This document shows positions 1 to 9,005 of a stretch of 64,000 nucleotides of DNA, piece after piece. The notes beneath the pieces are model-generated. The model saw nothing but the letters and a program-made list of their open reading frames with translations. It was not told the DNA's origin and ran no database searches. Each line of letters starts with the position of its first letter. Position 1 is the first letter of the stretch. The DNA comes from Pseudofulvibacter geojedonensis (GTDB lineage: Bacteria; Bacteroidota; Bacteroidia; Flavobacteriales; Flavobacteriaceae): assembly GCF_042675745.1 (NCBI RefSeq), contig NZ_JBHTJM010000002.1, positions 62,001-126,000 on the forward strand, read 5' to 3'. Both the position numbers and the translations under genes were made by a program.

Positions 1-800
1 TAGCATATGCTAGTGGAGAAGAGTTTCCTAAAGCTGTTGTTTTAGAAAACCCAAGTAATACCATTATAAAAGGAGAGATTTTAGCCACTGCAATCAGTAA
101 AACAATATTTGCTGCTGGTAACGATGATTTAAGACCTGTAATGAGTGGTGTGTTTTTTCAATTTTCTACAGAAAGTCTAACGTTTGTTGCTACAGATGCT
201 CATAAATTAGTAAAATACCAAAGAAACGACGTTACTGCTTCTGAAACTGCAGAGTTTATTATGCCCAAAAAGCCTTTAAATTTATTGAAAGGTATTTTAG
301 CTGCTAATGATAGTGATGTAAGTATAGAGTACAACGACTCTAACGCTCGTTTTACCTTTGATAATATTGATTTAGTTTGTAGACTAATTGATGGTAAATA
401 CCCTAATTACGAAGCAGTAATACCTAAAGAAAATCCTAACCAATTAACTATTGCTAGAAATCAATTTTTAAACTCTGTTAAACGTGTTTCTATTTTCTCG
501 AATAAAACAACACACCAAATTCGTTTAAAAATTGCTGGAGCAGAATTAAATATTTCTGCAGAAGATATAGATTATTCTAACAAAGCTGAAGAACGTTTAA
601 CTTGTGATTACCAAGGAGACGATATGCAAATAGGCTTTAACTCACGCTTTTTAACAGAAATGTTAAACAACTTAAACGCAGATGATGTTTCTTTAGAAAT
701 GTCTTTACCTAACAGGGCAGGTATTTTAACTCCTATAGATGGTTTGGACGAAGGTGAACAAGTAACGATGCTTGTAATGCCAGTAATGCTTAACAGCTAA
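1..800 (+). CDS. dnaN: DNA polymerase III subunit beta (sliding clamp), 5'-truncated
   Basis: This is the ring-shaped processivity clamp that tethers DNA polymerase III to the template. The reading frame is open from base 3, so the gene starts outside the window; about 265 of the usual ~370 residues are present, covering part of the first clamp domain and all of the second and third. Family landmarks visible are the DLRPVMSGVFF segment, the PNYEAVIP segment and the clamp C-terminus ending MLVMPVML. A strong terminator follows 25 bases after the stop, so the gene ends its transcript. An internal ATG at 141 is not the start, because coding similarity continues upstream of it. Confidence 0.96.
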   Translation, partial: AYASGEEFPKAVVLENPSNTIIKGEILATAISKTIFAAGNDDLRPVMSGVFFQFSTESLTFVATDAHKLVKYQRNDVTASETAEFIMPKKPLNLLKGILAANDSDVSIEYNDSNARFTFDNIDLVCRLIDGKYPNYEAVIPKENPNQLTIARNQFLNSVKRVSIFSNKTTHQIRLKIAGAELNISAEDIDYSNKAEERLTCDYQGDDMQIGFNSRFLTEMLNNLNADDVSLEMSLPNRAGILTPIDGLDEGEQVTMLVMPVMLNS

Positions 801-825
801 ACACTTTTAGCGTAATTATATAAAG

Positions 826-858
826 AAGCCAACCTAAAAAGGTTGGCTTTTATTTTAT
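826..858 (+). terminator. Rho-independent terminator after dnaN
   Basis: A perfect 9-bp stem (AAGCCAACC at 826-834, GGTTGGCTT at 841-849) with a 6-base loop is followed by a T-rich run (TTATTTTATTT). It lies just after the dnaN stop. The opposite strand also carries a T-rich stretch after the stem, so it may also serve the convergent DUF4870 gene. Confidence 0.9.
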
Positions 859-910
859 TTAAATGTTCTTCAAATAAAATCTATTAAAATCTTTACTTTA
901 ACAAGTAATA

Positions 911-1252
911 TTATTTTAAAAACTCATAAGTTAAAGGGTAATAAGTATCCTCTCCTCTTTTCGCTTTAAATCCATTAATAATAGAATAAATTCCAATAAT
1001 AAACGGTATAACGAATAAGATTAATAAGCCTAAACCTAATGCCAATATCAAAGGAATAGCAATGATCCCTAATAATAACATACTCAACTGAAAGTTGATA
1101 ACTTGTTTTCCTTCTTTGTCTAACTTATAAATTTCATCTTTTTTAAATAACCAGATAAATAACGGAACTAGTAATCCACCAAAACCTGTAATAAAATCTA
1201 ATAACTGACTAAAATGCAATAACGATAAGATACTTCTGTCTTCTTGTAACAT
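911..1252 (-). CDS. DUF4870 domain-containing small membrane protein
   Basis: A 113-residue integral membrane protein of the DUF4870 (Tic20-like) family, function unknown. The visible pattern is a short soluble N-terminus, a hydrophobic segment around FGGLLVPLFIWLFKKD, the conserved D-x-x-GK-x-x-INFQL region and two more hydrophobic segments. The start is taken at 1252 (MLQEDRS) rather than at the upstream ATG at 1297, because the additional 15 residues are atypical for the family, which normally begins a few residues before the first hydrophobic block. The gene is convergent with dnaN and divergent from the DUF3108 gene. Confidence 0.8.
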   Translation of the reverse strand: MLQEDRSILSLLHFSQLLDFITGFGGLLVPLFIWLFKKDEIYKLDKEGKQVINFQLSMLLLGIIAIPLILALGLGLLILFVIPFIIGIYSIINGFKAKRGEDTYYPLTYEFLK

Positions 1253-1380
1253 AATAATATATAATTGATTGATGTAATATATTTGACGACAAAACAAACA
1301 ACATGTTACATATTTTAAGATTTTATTAAAATATTACCTATAAAAAATCGTTATTTTGGCATTAATATTTAAACTGTTCT

Positions 1381-2157
1381 ATGAATAATCTATTTAAACT
1401 TATCATCATTAACTTATTATTAATAAGTTCTATTGGTATTAGAGCTCAAGAATTAAATTCTAAAGCCTTTAAATCTGGTGAGCACCTAACCTACCAAGCA
1501 TCTTACAACATGTCTGGTTTATTAACAACCTTTGCTCAAGTTGATATGAAAACCGCGGCTGTACGTACAAAAAAGAAAAGTTACATGCACTTAAAGTGCA
1601 CTGCATATACGTATAAAAAGTGGGATGATTTTTTTAAAATAAGAGACCTTTATGAAGCATATATCAATCCGTATACTTCTACTCCATATTTATATAAAAG
1701 AGATACCAATGAAAAAGGTACCATTAGAAAAGAAACCTATAAATATAAAGGTAATATTGTAGATGCTACTTATGTTAGAGGACAATCTGGAGTTATTCCT
1801 GCTACCTTTAATATTAGTCCAGAAACTAAGGATGTTGTTTCTACTCTTTATTATTTAAGAAATTTACCAATTCATACAGCTAGAGTTGGTGATAATAAAG
1901 ATTTTAATGTGGTTTTTGATAGAAAGATTAAAAAAGTAACCCTACAGTTTTTAGGTAAAGAAAAAATCAATACTGTATTAGGAGAAAAAGAATGTTATAA
2001 AATTTCTGTAGCTCTTAAAAGAGAAAATCTATTAAAAGGAAATAATATTATCTATTTAACTGCAGACAAAAATAAAGTTCCTGTTTTAATTGAATTTAAT
2101 ATTCCTGTAGGGAACGGACAATTAAAATTAACTCAAGCAAAAAATTTAAAATACTAA
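1381..2157 (+). CDS. DUF3108 domain-containing exported protein
   Basis: A 258-residue exported protein of the DUF3108 family, common in Bacteroidota and Proteobacteria and without a firm function. A signal peptide is clear (MNNLFKLIIINLLLISSIGIRAQ, cleavage after the RAQ region). The mature part starts with the family's FKSGEHLTYQASYNMSGL-like stretch and ends in a beta-rich region with no membrane segment. It lies 15 bases upstream of a small membrane-protein gene and is probably co-transcribed with it. A periplasmic or envelope location is inferred from the signal peptide. Confidence 0.8.
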   Translation: MNNLFKLIIINLLLISSIGIRAQELNSKAFKSGEHLTYQASYNMSGLLTTFAQVDMKTAAVRTKKKSYMHLKCTAYTYKKWDDFFKIRDLYEAYINPYTSTPYLYKRDTNEKGTIRKETYKYKGNIVDATYVRGQSGVIPATFNISPETKDVVSTLYYLRNLPIHTARVGDNKDFNVVFDRKIKKVTLQFLGKEKINTVLGEKECYKISVALKRENLLKGNNIIYLTADKNKVPVLIEFNIPVGNGQLKLTQAKNLKY

Positions 2158-2172
2158 AACCTAATATTTATT

Positions 2173-2493
2173 ATGAGATTATTAGCACTGATTATTGCTA
2201 TTATAGGATTAATTATCACTATAGCTTTTACCATCTTTCCGGTAGGTAGCTTAACTATTTTTCCTGCTATTATAACCCTTGTCTGTGGTTTTATTTTATA
2301 TCGCTTAAACAAACACGATGAAAGGTCTACTCTGTTTCCTAAAATAATTATTGGCTTGGCACTTGTTAGTGCTTTAATTTCTATTAGCAAAAACGTGTTA
2401 ATAGACGATACAATAGACAATGATATAGAAATGGAACAACGTGAAAAAAAGTCAAAACAAGATGCTGTAAAAGACTTAGAAGAATTAGAGTAA
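2173..2493 (+). CDS. Small two-segment membrane protein, unknown function
   Basis: A 106-residue protein with two hydrophobic segments near the N-terminus (about residues 3-22 and 27-43), a possible third near residues 55-75, and a charged C-terminal tail rich in Glu and Lys (EMEQREKKSKQDAVKDLEELE). I do not recognise the family. It follows the DUF3108 gene by 15 bases, so the two are likely one operon. A reverse-strand ORF covering 2154-2420 is a shadow of this gene. Confidence 0.7.
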   Translation: MRLLALIIAIIGLIITIAFTIFPVGSLTIFPAIITLVCGFILYRLNKHDERSTLFPKIIIGLALVSALISISKNVLIDDTIDNDIEMEQREKKSKQDAVKDLEELE

Positions 2494-2552
2494 TTTTAAG
2501 TATTTTAGCTTTACAAATAGATCCTTTTTTAGATCAACTAAATTAACCTTAA

Positions 2553-3596
2553 ATGAGAAAGATTTTCATTACAGTTTCTGTTTTAGCATTAACTGCTTGT
2601 TGTGCACAAAAAACAGTAATAAAAAAAACTGGTTCAGAAACAACATCTAACAATACAATTAAAAACACGGCTGAAATCTATGCAAATACTATTACAGCTG
2701 ATGAGATGAAAACAGATTTATATATTTATGCCTCAGATGAATTTGAAGGTAGAGATACTGGTGCACCTGGACAAAAGAAAGCGGTTGAATGGTTGAAAAA
2801 GCAATACAAAAAAATGGGGATTTCGTCTGTAGACGGAAGTGATAATTATTTCCAACCAATTCCTGAAGCTTATTTCGAAGGAAAAGCATATGGCGACTCA
2901 GAAAACGTATTAGCCTATATTAAAGGAACTGAAAAACCTGATGAAGTTGTTGTTCTTTCTGCTCACTTAGACCACGTAGGTTATCATGATGGACAAATAT
3001 ACAACGGAGCAGATGACGACGGTTCTGGAACCGTTGCTTTATTAGAAATTGCAGAAGCTTTTAAAAAAGCTAAATATGCAGGTGTTGGTCCTAAACGTTC
3101 TGTTTTAATATTACATGTTACTGGAGAAGAAAAAGGATTGTTTGGATCTCGTTTTTATGCAGAAAACCCTGTGTTTCCACTTGCCAATACTGTAGCTAAC
3201 ATTAATGTTGATATGATTGGTCGTGTAGACCCTCAGCACGAAGACAAAAAACGCTATATCTATGTTATTGGTGCAGACAGGTTAAGTACAGGTCTAGATG
3301 CTGCCGTGACTGAAGCAAATAAAAACCTAGATGGATTTAATTTAGATTATAAATACAACGACAGAAATGATCCGCAACGCATTTACTACCGTTCAGATCA
3401 TTATAACTTCGCTAAAAAAGGAGTTCCAGCTGTATTTTTCTTTAGTGGATTGCATGAAGATTATCACCAACCAACCGATACTCCTGATAAAATAGATTAC
3501 CCATTAATGACAGAAAGAACTAAACTAATTTTCTATACCGCTTGGGAGCTAGTAAATAGTAAAGAAAGAATTAAAGTTGATAGAGATGGTAATTAA
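2553..3596 (+). CDS. M28 family zinc aminopeptidase, lipoprotein
   Basis: A 347-residue peptidase of family M28 (the aminopeptidase Y / glutaminyl cyclase-like fold). The N-terminus carries a lipoprotein signal with lipobox LTAC, so it should be anchored in the cell envelope. The metal ligands can be read in order: His in LSAHLDHVG, Asp in GADDDGSGT, the Glu pair in TGEEKGLFGSRF, Asp in NVDMIGR, and His in HEDYHQPTDTPDKI. The length is typical. It is a single gene ending in a terminator and convergent with the GH25 gene. The substrate is unknown. Confidence 0.92.
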   Translation: MRKIFITVSVLALTACCAQKTVIKKTGSETTSNNTIKNTAEIYANTITADEMKTDLYIYASDEFEGRDTGAPGQKKAVEWLKKQYKKMGISSVDGSDNYFQPIPEAYFEGKAYGDSENVLAYIKGTEKPDEVVVLSAHLDHVGYHDGQIYNGADDDGSGTVALLEIAEAFKKAKYAGVGPKRSVLILHVTGEEKGLFGSRFYAENPVFPLANTVANINVDMIGRVDPQHEDKKRYIYVIGADRLSTGLDAAVTEANKNLDGFNLDYKYNDRNDPQRIYYRSDHYNFAKKGVPAVFFFSGLHEDYHQPTDTPDKIDYPLMTERTKLIFYTAWELVNSKERIKVDRDGN

Positions 3597-3617
3597 TTTC
3601 TATTTATAACATACTCC

Positions 3618-3647
3618 TATCCCTTCTTTTGAGGGGATATTTTTTTA
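3618..3647 (+). terminator. Rho-independent terminator after the M28 peptidase
   Basis: A stem of TATCCCT (3618-3624) with GGGGATA (3633-3639), including one G-T pair, is followed by seven T residues. It lies 22 bases after the peptidase stop codon. Confidence 0.75.
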
Positions 3648-3738
3648 TAAGCACTTTATTAAGAAAATTGTAGCAATCTAAAAAACCAAATGACTGCCAT
3701 GATTTAAAACAACTATAAAAAGTTATAAAATCTTCTAT

Positions 3739-4569
3739 TTACTTCTTAGTCAGCTTCAATAACTTTTCTTTATCTCCATTAAAAATATTGACATCTACAT
3801 ACTCTTTAATGCCTCTTACACTTCCTTTATCTGTAAACTGCCAAAAATCCCAATCGTTATCAATATTTTCTACATAATAGTTGTAATTCGCTATCCAACA
3901 GGTATATTCAGAAAAATCTTTATATAGATGATCGTTATAAAACGATTCGCCCGAATAAATAATCGGTTTTACTCCATAATGCTTTTCTACCCTATTCAAC
4001 CAGCGCTTTAAGCCTATTTTTAAGTTCTTTATACTCTGTATTCTTGGTATATCTTCTATATCTAAAACTGGAGGCAAATCTCCTTTTTCTAATCTTACGG
4101 CATTTATAAAATTATTTGCTTGTAATAAAGAATTCTCGTTAGGCCTATAATAATGATAAGCTCCTCTAACTATGTTTTTCTTTTTTACTTGCTTCCAGTT
4201 TCTTTTAAATTTTCTGTCTACTCTATCTTTACCTGCTGTTGCTCTTACAAAAACAAAACTAATAGGAAAACTATCTTGTATTTTAAAAGCTTTGTTCCAA
4301 TTTATTTTTCCTTGATAATGAGACACATCTATTCCATACACCTTAGTTTTATGATGTTGCAATACATCAAAAATTCTCAACTGAGTAGTTACAGATGATT
4401 TTTTTATATCTGGAGCTTCTTCTATTCGTTGATAAGCCAAATAATATAAGGCATATCTGTAATGCCAAACAGCAAACAATAGCGCTATTAAAACTATAGG
4501 AAAAACAATATGCTTCTTAAATGAAAAAGCCTTTTTTTTAGATTGATATTTCCTTTTATTTTTTTTCAA
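3739..4569 (-). CDS. GH25 family lysozyme, membrane-anchored
   Basis: A 276-residue glycoside hydrolase of family 25, expected to cut the beta-1,4 bond between MurNAc and GlcNAc in peptidoglycan. A basic N-terminus (MKKNKRKYQSKKK) precedes one hydrophobic segment (about residues 20-42) that should anchor it in the inner membrane facing the periplasm. Family landmarks are GIDVSHYQGKINW, FVRATAG, GAYHYYRP, the catalytic DxE in PPVLDIED, and WDFWQFTDKG. The gene starts three bases after the pssA stop, so it is coupled to phospholipid synthesis in one operon. Confidence 0.9.
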   Translation of the reverse strand: MKKNKRKYQSKKKAFSFKKHIVFPIVLIALLFAVWHYRYALYYLAYQRIEEAPDIKKSSVTTQLRIFDVLQHHKTKVYGIDVSHYQGKINWNKAFKIQDSFPISFVFVRATAGKDRVDRKFKRNWKQVKKKNIVRGAYHYYRPNENSLLQANNFINAVRLEKGDLPPVLDIEDIPRIQSIKNLKIGLKRWLNRVEKHYGVKPIIYSGESFYNDHLYKDFSEYTCWIANYNYYVENIDNDWDFWQFTDKGSVRGIKEYVDVNIFNGDKEKLLKLTKK

Positions 4570-4572
4570 TCG

Positions 4573-5334
4573 TTAACTATCTCTAGCATTTAACACCAAT
4601 GAAACAATTATGTATAAAGCTATAATTATTGGTATAGCTAAAAAGTGTAAAAATACAATTAGTAATAAACTAGCCAATAAAAACAAATACTTTACAGCAT
4701 TCTCCTTAAAACCAAAAGTTTTTAGTTTTAATGCAAATAAGGGTATCTCGGCATTTAATAAATAACAACTAAGTAGCGTAAAGCCAATTAAAAACCATTT
4801 ATTAAGTATTAGGTTGTTAATCCACTCTATATCATTAGTCATAATAATTAAAGGTAAACTTAAAACTAATAAAGTATTGGCTGGAGTTGGCACTCCTATA
4901 AAAGAATCGGTTTGTCTGGTATCTAAATTGAACTTTGCTAATCGGTAGCAAGAGGCAAGAGTTACTAATAAACCTATAAAAGTGATATAGCTTTCTCCAG
5001 AAAAACATATTAATCCTTTAGATTCATCAGAAAGATTTAAGCTATCTAACCATACATTATTTTCCTCAACTATAGAATTACCTAATAGTTTATACATCAC
5101 GATACCAGGTACAACTCCACTCGTAACCATATCTGCTAAAGAGTCTAACTGTAAACCTAACTCGCTTTGTACTTTTAGCATTCTTGCTGCAAAACCATCA
5201 AAAAAATCGAATACAATTCCTAACACCACAAATAACGCCGTGTTAAACATATCTCCAGTAACAGCATATAACACAGCTATACATCCACAAAATAGATTTA
5301 ATAAGGTAATTAGGTTCGGAATATGTTTTTTCAT
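4573..5334 (-). CDS. pssA: CDP-diacylglycerol--serine O-phosphatidyltransferase
   Basis: Makes phosphatidylserine, the precursor of phosphatidylethanolamine, from CDP-diacylglycerol and L-serine in the inner membrane. The CDP-alcohol phosphatidyltransferase signature is complete (DG-x2-AR-x8-G-x3-D-x3-D, starting DGFAARML near residue 60), within a multi-span protein of 253 residues. The start is placed at 5334 (MKKHIPNLITLLNL), the usual N-terminus of this family; the ATG at 5367 would add an atypical 11-residue leader. The GH25 gene follows directly. Confidence 0.93.
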   Translation of the reverse strand: MKKHIPNLITLLNLFCGCIAVLYAVTGDMFNTALFVVLGIVFDFFDGFAARMLKVQSELGLQLDSLADMVTSGVVPGIVMYKLLGNSIVEENNVWLDSLNLSDESKGLICFSGESYITFIGLLVTLASCYRLAKFNLDTRQTDSFIGVPTPANTLLVLSLPLIIMTNDIEWINNLILNKWFLIGFTLLSCYLLNAEIPLFALKLKTFGFKENAVKYLFLLASLLLIVFLHFLAIPIIIALYIIVSLVLNARDS

Positions 5335-5494
5335 TTTATTTTTTTTAAGCAGCTGTAAAAATAACAAAGATTTTACGTCTAAACTTACTTAAACGAATTA
5401 CATTTTTAGTTGTAAGCAATAATATTGCTAAAAAGTAGTTATCTAAGCGAGCAACAAAAAACACATTTTTATGAAATGGTTTTAGTTTAAATGT

Positions 5495-5502
5495 TATTTT
5501 TG
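5495..5502 (+). promoter_or_regulatory. Possible Bacteroidetes -7 element for the PorV/PorQ gene
   Basis: TATTTTTG matches the Bacteroidetes -7 consensus TAnnTTTG and lies 20 bases before the start codon at 5523. No TTTG is visible at the expected -33 spacing, so this is a half-match only. Confidence 0.4.
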
Positions 5503-5522
5503 TTTTCAATTACAAAAAATAA

Positions 5523-6602
5523 ATGAAGAATTACTATTTAATTATATTCTTACTAACTGGGCTCTTAAATACTCAAGCTCAAGTAACAAGAAAGTATTCT
5601 AATGAATTTTTAAACATTGGTGTAGATGCTAGAGCTTTTGGTATGTCTAAGGCTGTAGTTGCCAACACAAGCGATGTCAATTCTGGCTACTGGAATCCAG
5701 CTGGATTGTTAAAATTAAAAGACAAGCAAATTTCTTTAATGCACGCTAATTACTTTGCCAATATAGCTACCTATAATTATGCGGGTTTTGCTATGCCAAT
5801 TGATGAAAAAAGTGCGTTTGCTATATCGTTAATTCGTTTTGGAGTAGATGATATTCTAGATACTACACAATTAATAGATAGTGATGGAAATATAGACTAT
5901 ACTAGAATTAGCTTATTTTCTGCTGCAGATTATGCAGCAACATTTTCTTATGCCAAAAACTTAGGAATAGAAAACCTACGTTTTGGAGCAAATGCTAAAA
6001 TTATTCGTCGAGTTATTGGAGATTTTGCTAACTCATGGGGTTTTGGTTTTGATGCTGGTATACAATACGACTATAAAAAGTTTACTTTTGGAGTAATGGC
6101 TCGAGATATTACAACCACATTTAATACTTGGAGTATAGACGAAGATAAATTTGAGGATATTAAAAACGCTATTCCCGGAGAGAACCAAGAGTTACCTGAA
6201 GATACAGAGCTTACCTTGCCAAAATTGCAAATAGGTGTAGCCAGAACATTTACTTTTAAGCATGATTTAACCTTATTAGCTGAAGTAGATTTAGATGTTC
6301 GTTTTGCAGAAACAAATGATGTTATCTCTTCATCTTTTGCAAGTATGACTCCTGCTGCAGGTTTTGAATTCGATTATAAAAAAATAGTTTTCTTACGTGG
6401 TGGAATTGGTAATTTTCAAAATGTTTCTCAGTTAGATGGTGGAGACAAATTAGGTGTAGAGCCAAACATTGGTTTAGGGTTTCATTATAAAGGAATATCT
6501 ATAGACTACTCTCTTACTAATTTAGGTGAAACAGACGAGGCGTTGTATTCTAATATTTTCTCATTAAAGTTAGACTGGAGTGTTTTTGGAAAAAATAATT
6601 AA
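5523..6602 (+). CDS. PorV/PorQ family outer-membrane beta-barrel protein
   Basis: A 359-residue outer-membrane protein of the PorV/PorQ family, whose best known members act in type IX secretion by shuttling cargo or helping attach it at the cell surface. A signal peptide is visible (MKNYYLIIFLLTGLLNTQAQ), followed by the family start NIGVDARAFGMSKAVVANTSD and SGYWNPAGLL. The rest has alternating beta-strand patterns and ends in a beta-strand with aromatic residues. It is not possible to say which paralogue this is; it may be one of several family members without a role in secretion. Two T9SS-tagged proteins lie about 50 kb away. Confidence 0.82.
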   Translation: MKNYYLIIFLLTGLLNTQAQVTRKYSNEFLNIGVDARAFGMSKAVVANTSDVNSGYWNPAGLLKLKDKQISLMHANYFANIATYNYAGFAMPIDEKSAFAISLIRFGVDDILDTTQLIDSDGNIDYTRISLFSAADYAATFSYAKNLGIENLRFGANAKIIRRVIGDFANSWGFGFDAGIQYDYKKFTFGVMARDITTTFNTWSIDEDKFEDIKNAIPGENQELPEDTELTLPKLQIGVARTFTFKHDLTLLAEVDLDVRFAETNDVISSSFASMTPAAGFEFDYKKIVFLRGGIGNFQNVSQLDGGDKLGVEPNIGLGFHYKGISIDYSLTNLGETDEALYSNIFSLKLDWSVFGKNN

Positions 6603-6705
6603 TCATCTCGATTTAAGTATTTAAAGCTTATTTAGTAAGGGCACGAAAATTATTTAATAAATTATATATCTAGTTATCGCCCCGCGATTAAAAAATAGTA
6701 TTTTA

Positions 6706-6742
6706 GGCCTTATAAGTTTGCTTTCTTATAAGGTCTTTTTTA
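6706..6742 (+). terminator. Rho-independent terminator between PorV/PorQ-family and DUF4105 genes
   Basis: An 11-bp stem (GGCCTTATAAG at 6706-6716, CTTATAAGGTC at 6725-6735, one G-T pair) with an 8-base loop is followed by TTTTTTATA. It ends only about 10 bases before the next start codon, so it may also influence the DUF4105 gene. Confidence 0.85.
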
Positions 6743-6752
6743 TAAATAAAAT

Positions 6753-7928
6753 ATGAATAGAATATTTCTTTACATTTTATTATTAACTAGCTGTTTAGTA
6801 TTTAGTCAGCCAGGAGTAACATTTTCTAACAACACCACGATTTCTGTATTAACATGTGGAGTTGGAGATGAACTATACAGTCAATTTGGACACAGTGCTA
6901 TTAGAATAAAAGATCATCAGACAGGGTTAGATTTGGTTTATAACTATGGTGTTTTTGATTTTGATGACCCGAATTTCTATACCAACTTTGCCAAAGGAAA
7001 ACTTATATACAAAATGGGGTATACAGATATTGCTAATTTTTATGCCCAATATCAATGGGAAAATAGAGAAGTTAAAGAGCAAGTTTTAAACTTAACCCCT
7101 ATGCAAGAAAGAAAACTTATTAACTTTTTACAGAATAACATAAAACCAGAAAACACTAAATATCAATACGATTTTTTGTTTAATAACTGTGCTACCAAAA
7201 TTACAGAAGTTTTAAATGAAGTATTAGAACATAAAGTTGTATACAATAGAAATCATATTACTACCCATTATACTTTTAGAGATTTAATAAACAACCACGT
7301 TCCTTATAACACATGGGCAAACGTAGGTATTAATATTGCTTTAGGAAGTGTTATAGATGTAAAGGCTACTAAAGAGCAGCACGATTTTTTACCCAGTTAT
7401 GTTTTTCATTCATTGCAAGCAGCTAAACTTAATAAAAAACCATTGGTTAAAGTTCCAAAAACGTTAATTAAAAAAGAGGAATCTAGAATTCCAACAAGTA
7501 ACTTCTATACAAGTCCAATATTTATATTTTCAATATTAGGTCTCTTTACAATAATTATAACTTTTCGTGATTTTAGAAATAAGACTAGAAGTAAAATATT
7601 CGACTTTTTTATTCTGTTTATAACAGGAACTATAGGCTTTTTTATAGTACTGCTATGGTTTGCTACAGACCACACAGCTACTGCTAACAACTTTAATTTA
7701 CTTTGGGCTTTTACTCCTAATATAATTATTACATTTAGCATATTTAAAAACCGAAAATGGCATGATAAATATTTTTTACTTGCCTTTATATTAATGGTTG
7801 TTATGGGACTTGTATGGATACTTAAAATTGAAAAGTTTGCTATTAGTTTAATTCCTTTTTTAATAGCCTTAGCAATAAGGTACTTGTATTTAAATAGATA
7901 TTTTAAATTACAACAAGAATTATTTTGA
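6753..7928 (+). CDS. DUF4105 (Lnb N-terminal-like) membrane protein
   Basis: A 391-residue protein with a signal peptide (MNRIFLYILLLTSCLVFSQ), a periplasmic DUF4105 domain and a C-terminal membrane region of about five spans (from about residue 250). DUF4105 is related to the N-terminal domain of lacto-N-biosidase and has an NlpC/P60-like Cys/His arrangement. The candidate residues here are His in YSQFGHSAIRI and Cys in FLFNNCATK. The enzymatic role in Bacteroidota is unknown. The last codon overlaps the start of the acyltransferase gene (TTGA), so the two are translationally coupled. Confidence 0.82.
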   Translation: MNRIFLYILLLTSCLVFSQPGVTFSNNTTISVLTCGVGDELYSQFGHSAIRIKDHQTGLDLVYNYGVFDFDDPNFYTNFAKGKLIYKMGYTDIANFYAQYQWENREVKEQVLNLTPMQERKLINFLQNNIKPENTKYQYDFLFNNCATKITEVLNEVLEHKVVYNRNHITTHYTFRDLINNHVPYNTWANVGINIALGSVIDVKATKEQHDFLPSYVFHSLQAAKLNKKPLVKVPKTLIKKEESRIPTSNFYTSPIFIFSILGLFTIIITFRDFRNKTRSKIFDFFILFITGTIGFFIVLLWFATDHTATANNFNLLWAFTPNIIITFSIFKNRKWHDKYFLLAFILMVVMGLVWILKIEKFAISLIPFLIALAIRYLYLNRYFKLQQELF

Positions 7929-8986
7929 GAATAGAGCAATTAACATTTACTCGCTTTATAGCTGCAATATCTATTGTAATCTTTCATTATGGATCTGGAA
8001 GCTCCTTGTTTAATAATGAGACTGTTTCATTTCTTTTTAATCAAGCAAACATTGGCGTAAGTTATTTTTATATACTTTCTGGTTTTGTTATGGTTATTGC
8101 TTATGGGAATAAAAATAAAATCGACTCCGGATTATACTTAAAAAATAGGTTAGCTAGAATATACCCAGTATACTTCTTAGCTATTTTTTTAATTATAGCT
8201 ATTAGATTGTTTAAAGAAATAGATTACTACAATCTTCTATTAAACATATTTATGTTTCAGACTTGGATTCCAGAAAAAGCATTAACTATTAATACACCGG
8301 GTTGGTCTATATCTGTTGAGTTATTCTTTTATATTTTGTTTCCTATTTTATTAAACTACCTATACTCTAAGAAATCCCTTTCTAAAATAAGTTATATTAT
8401 AATTAGCTTTTGGATTATTAGTCAAGTAATACATCACTTACTCATTTATAAAATAATTCACATTCCATATTATAACATAGTAGATTTGGCATATCACCCT
8501 ATTATGCATTTAAATCAATTTTTAGTTGGAAATTTAGCTGGTTTATTTTTCATAAATAAGCTTAAAGAGAAACAGCATAATTATTTTTTAATTATATCTG
8601 TAATTATATTGTCTATTATCATTCTTTTGAAATACCCAATAGGACTCAACTTTCATAACGGTTTATTAGCAATATTATTTGTTCCTTTAATTTTATTTAT
8701 TTCGCTAAGTAACGGGTATATTTCTAAACTTACTTCTAAAAAACCTTTTGTTTTTTTGGGCGAAATTAGTTTTGGTATTTATATACTTCAAGCACCTGTT
8801 TGGATTATATTTTCAGACTATAGACTTAATAAATACCTTGGGTTAGATAAAAATATAGATTTTACCAAAGCATTTTTTTTAAGACTTGTAATACTTATTT
8901 TTTTATCAATAATTAGCTACATATACTTTGAAAAGCCATTGCGAAATAAAATTAAAAAAGTATCTCTTACAAAGAGTGAAGGATAA
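7925..8986 (+). CDS. Acyltransferase family 3 (OafA/YrhL-type) membrane protein
   Basis: A 353-residue integral membrane acyltransferase of family 3, which moves acyl groups onto sugars or other cell-surface molecules. The N-terminus RIEQLTFTRFIAAISIVIFH is the canonical family opening with its conserved His, followed by about ten membrane spans and the WSISVELFFYILFP motif. The start is a TTG at 7925 overlapping the previous stop; no ATG fits the conserved N-terminus, so the TTG is well supported. It converges with the polysaccharide locus and may modify its product, but it is coupled to the DUF4105 gene rather than being part of that locus. Confidence 0.88.
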   Translation: MRIEQLTFTRFIAAISIVIFHYGSGSSLFNNETVSFLFNQANIGVSYFYILSGFVMVIAYGNKNKIDSGLYLKNRLARIYPVYFLAIFLIIAIRLFKEIDYYNLLLNIFMFQTWIPEKALTINTPGWSISVELFFYILFPILLNYLYSKKSLSKISYIIISFWIISQVIHHLLIYKIIHIPYYNIVDLAYHPIMHLNQFLVGNLAGLFFINKLKEKQHNYFLIISVIILSIIILLKYPIGLNFHNGLLAILFVPLILFISLSNGYISKLTSKKPFVFLGEISFGIYILQAPVWIIFSDYRLNKYLGLDKNIDFTKAFFLRLVILIFLSIISYIYFEKPLRNKIKKVSLTKSEG

Positions 8987-9005
8987 ATTAAAACGGCTTA
9001 CTACT

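Noticed and set aside
2154..2420. Reverse-strand ORF of 88 codons opposite the small membrane protein
   Set aside because: It is a shadow in AT-rich DNA; the plus-strand protein has a better start, typical membrane segments and operon spacing.
6676..6688. Small GC-rich hairpin ATCGC-CCC-GCGAT after the PorV/PorQ gene
   Set aside because: Only 5 bp with no U-run; the real terminator lies just downstream at 6706-6742.
7505..7939. Reverse-strand ORF of 144 codons opposite the C-terminal membrane region of the DUF4105 gene
   Set aside because: It is antisense to hydrophobic codons, has low-complexity composition and no recognisable domain.
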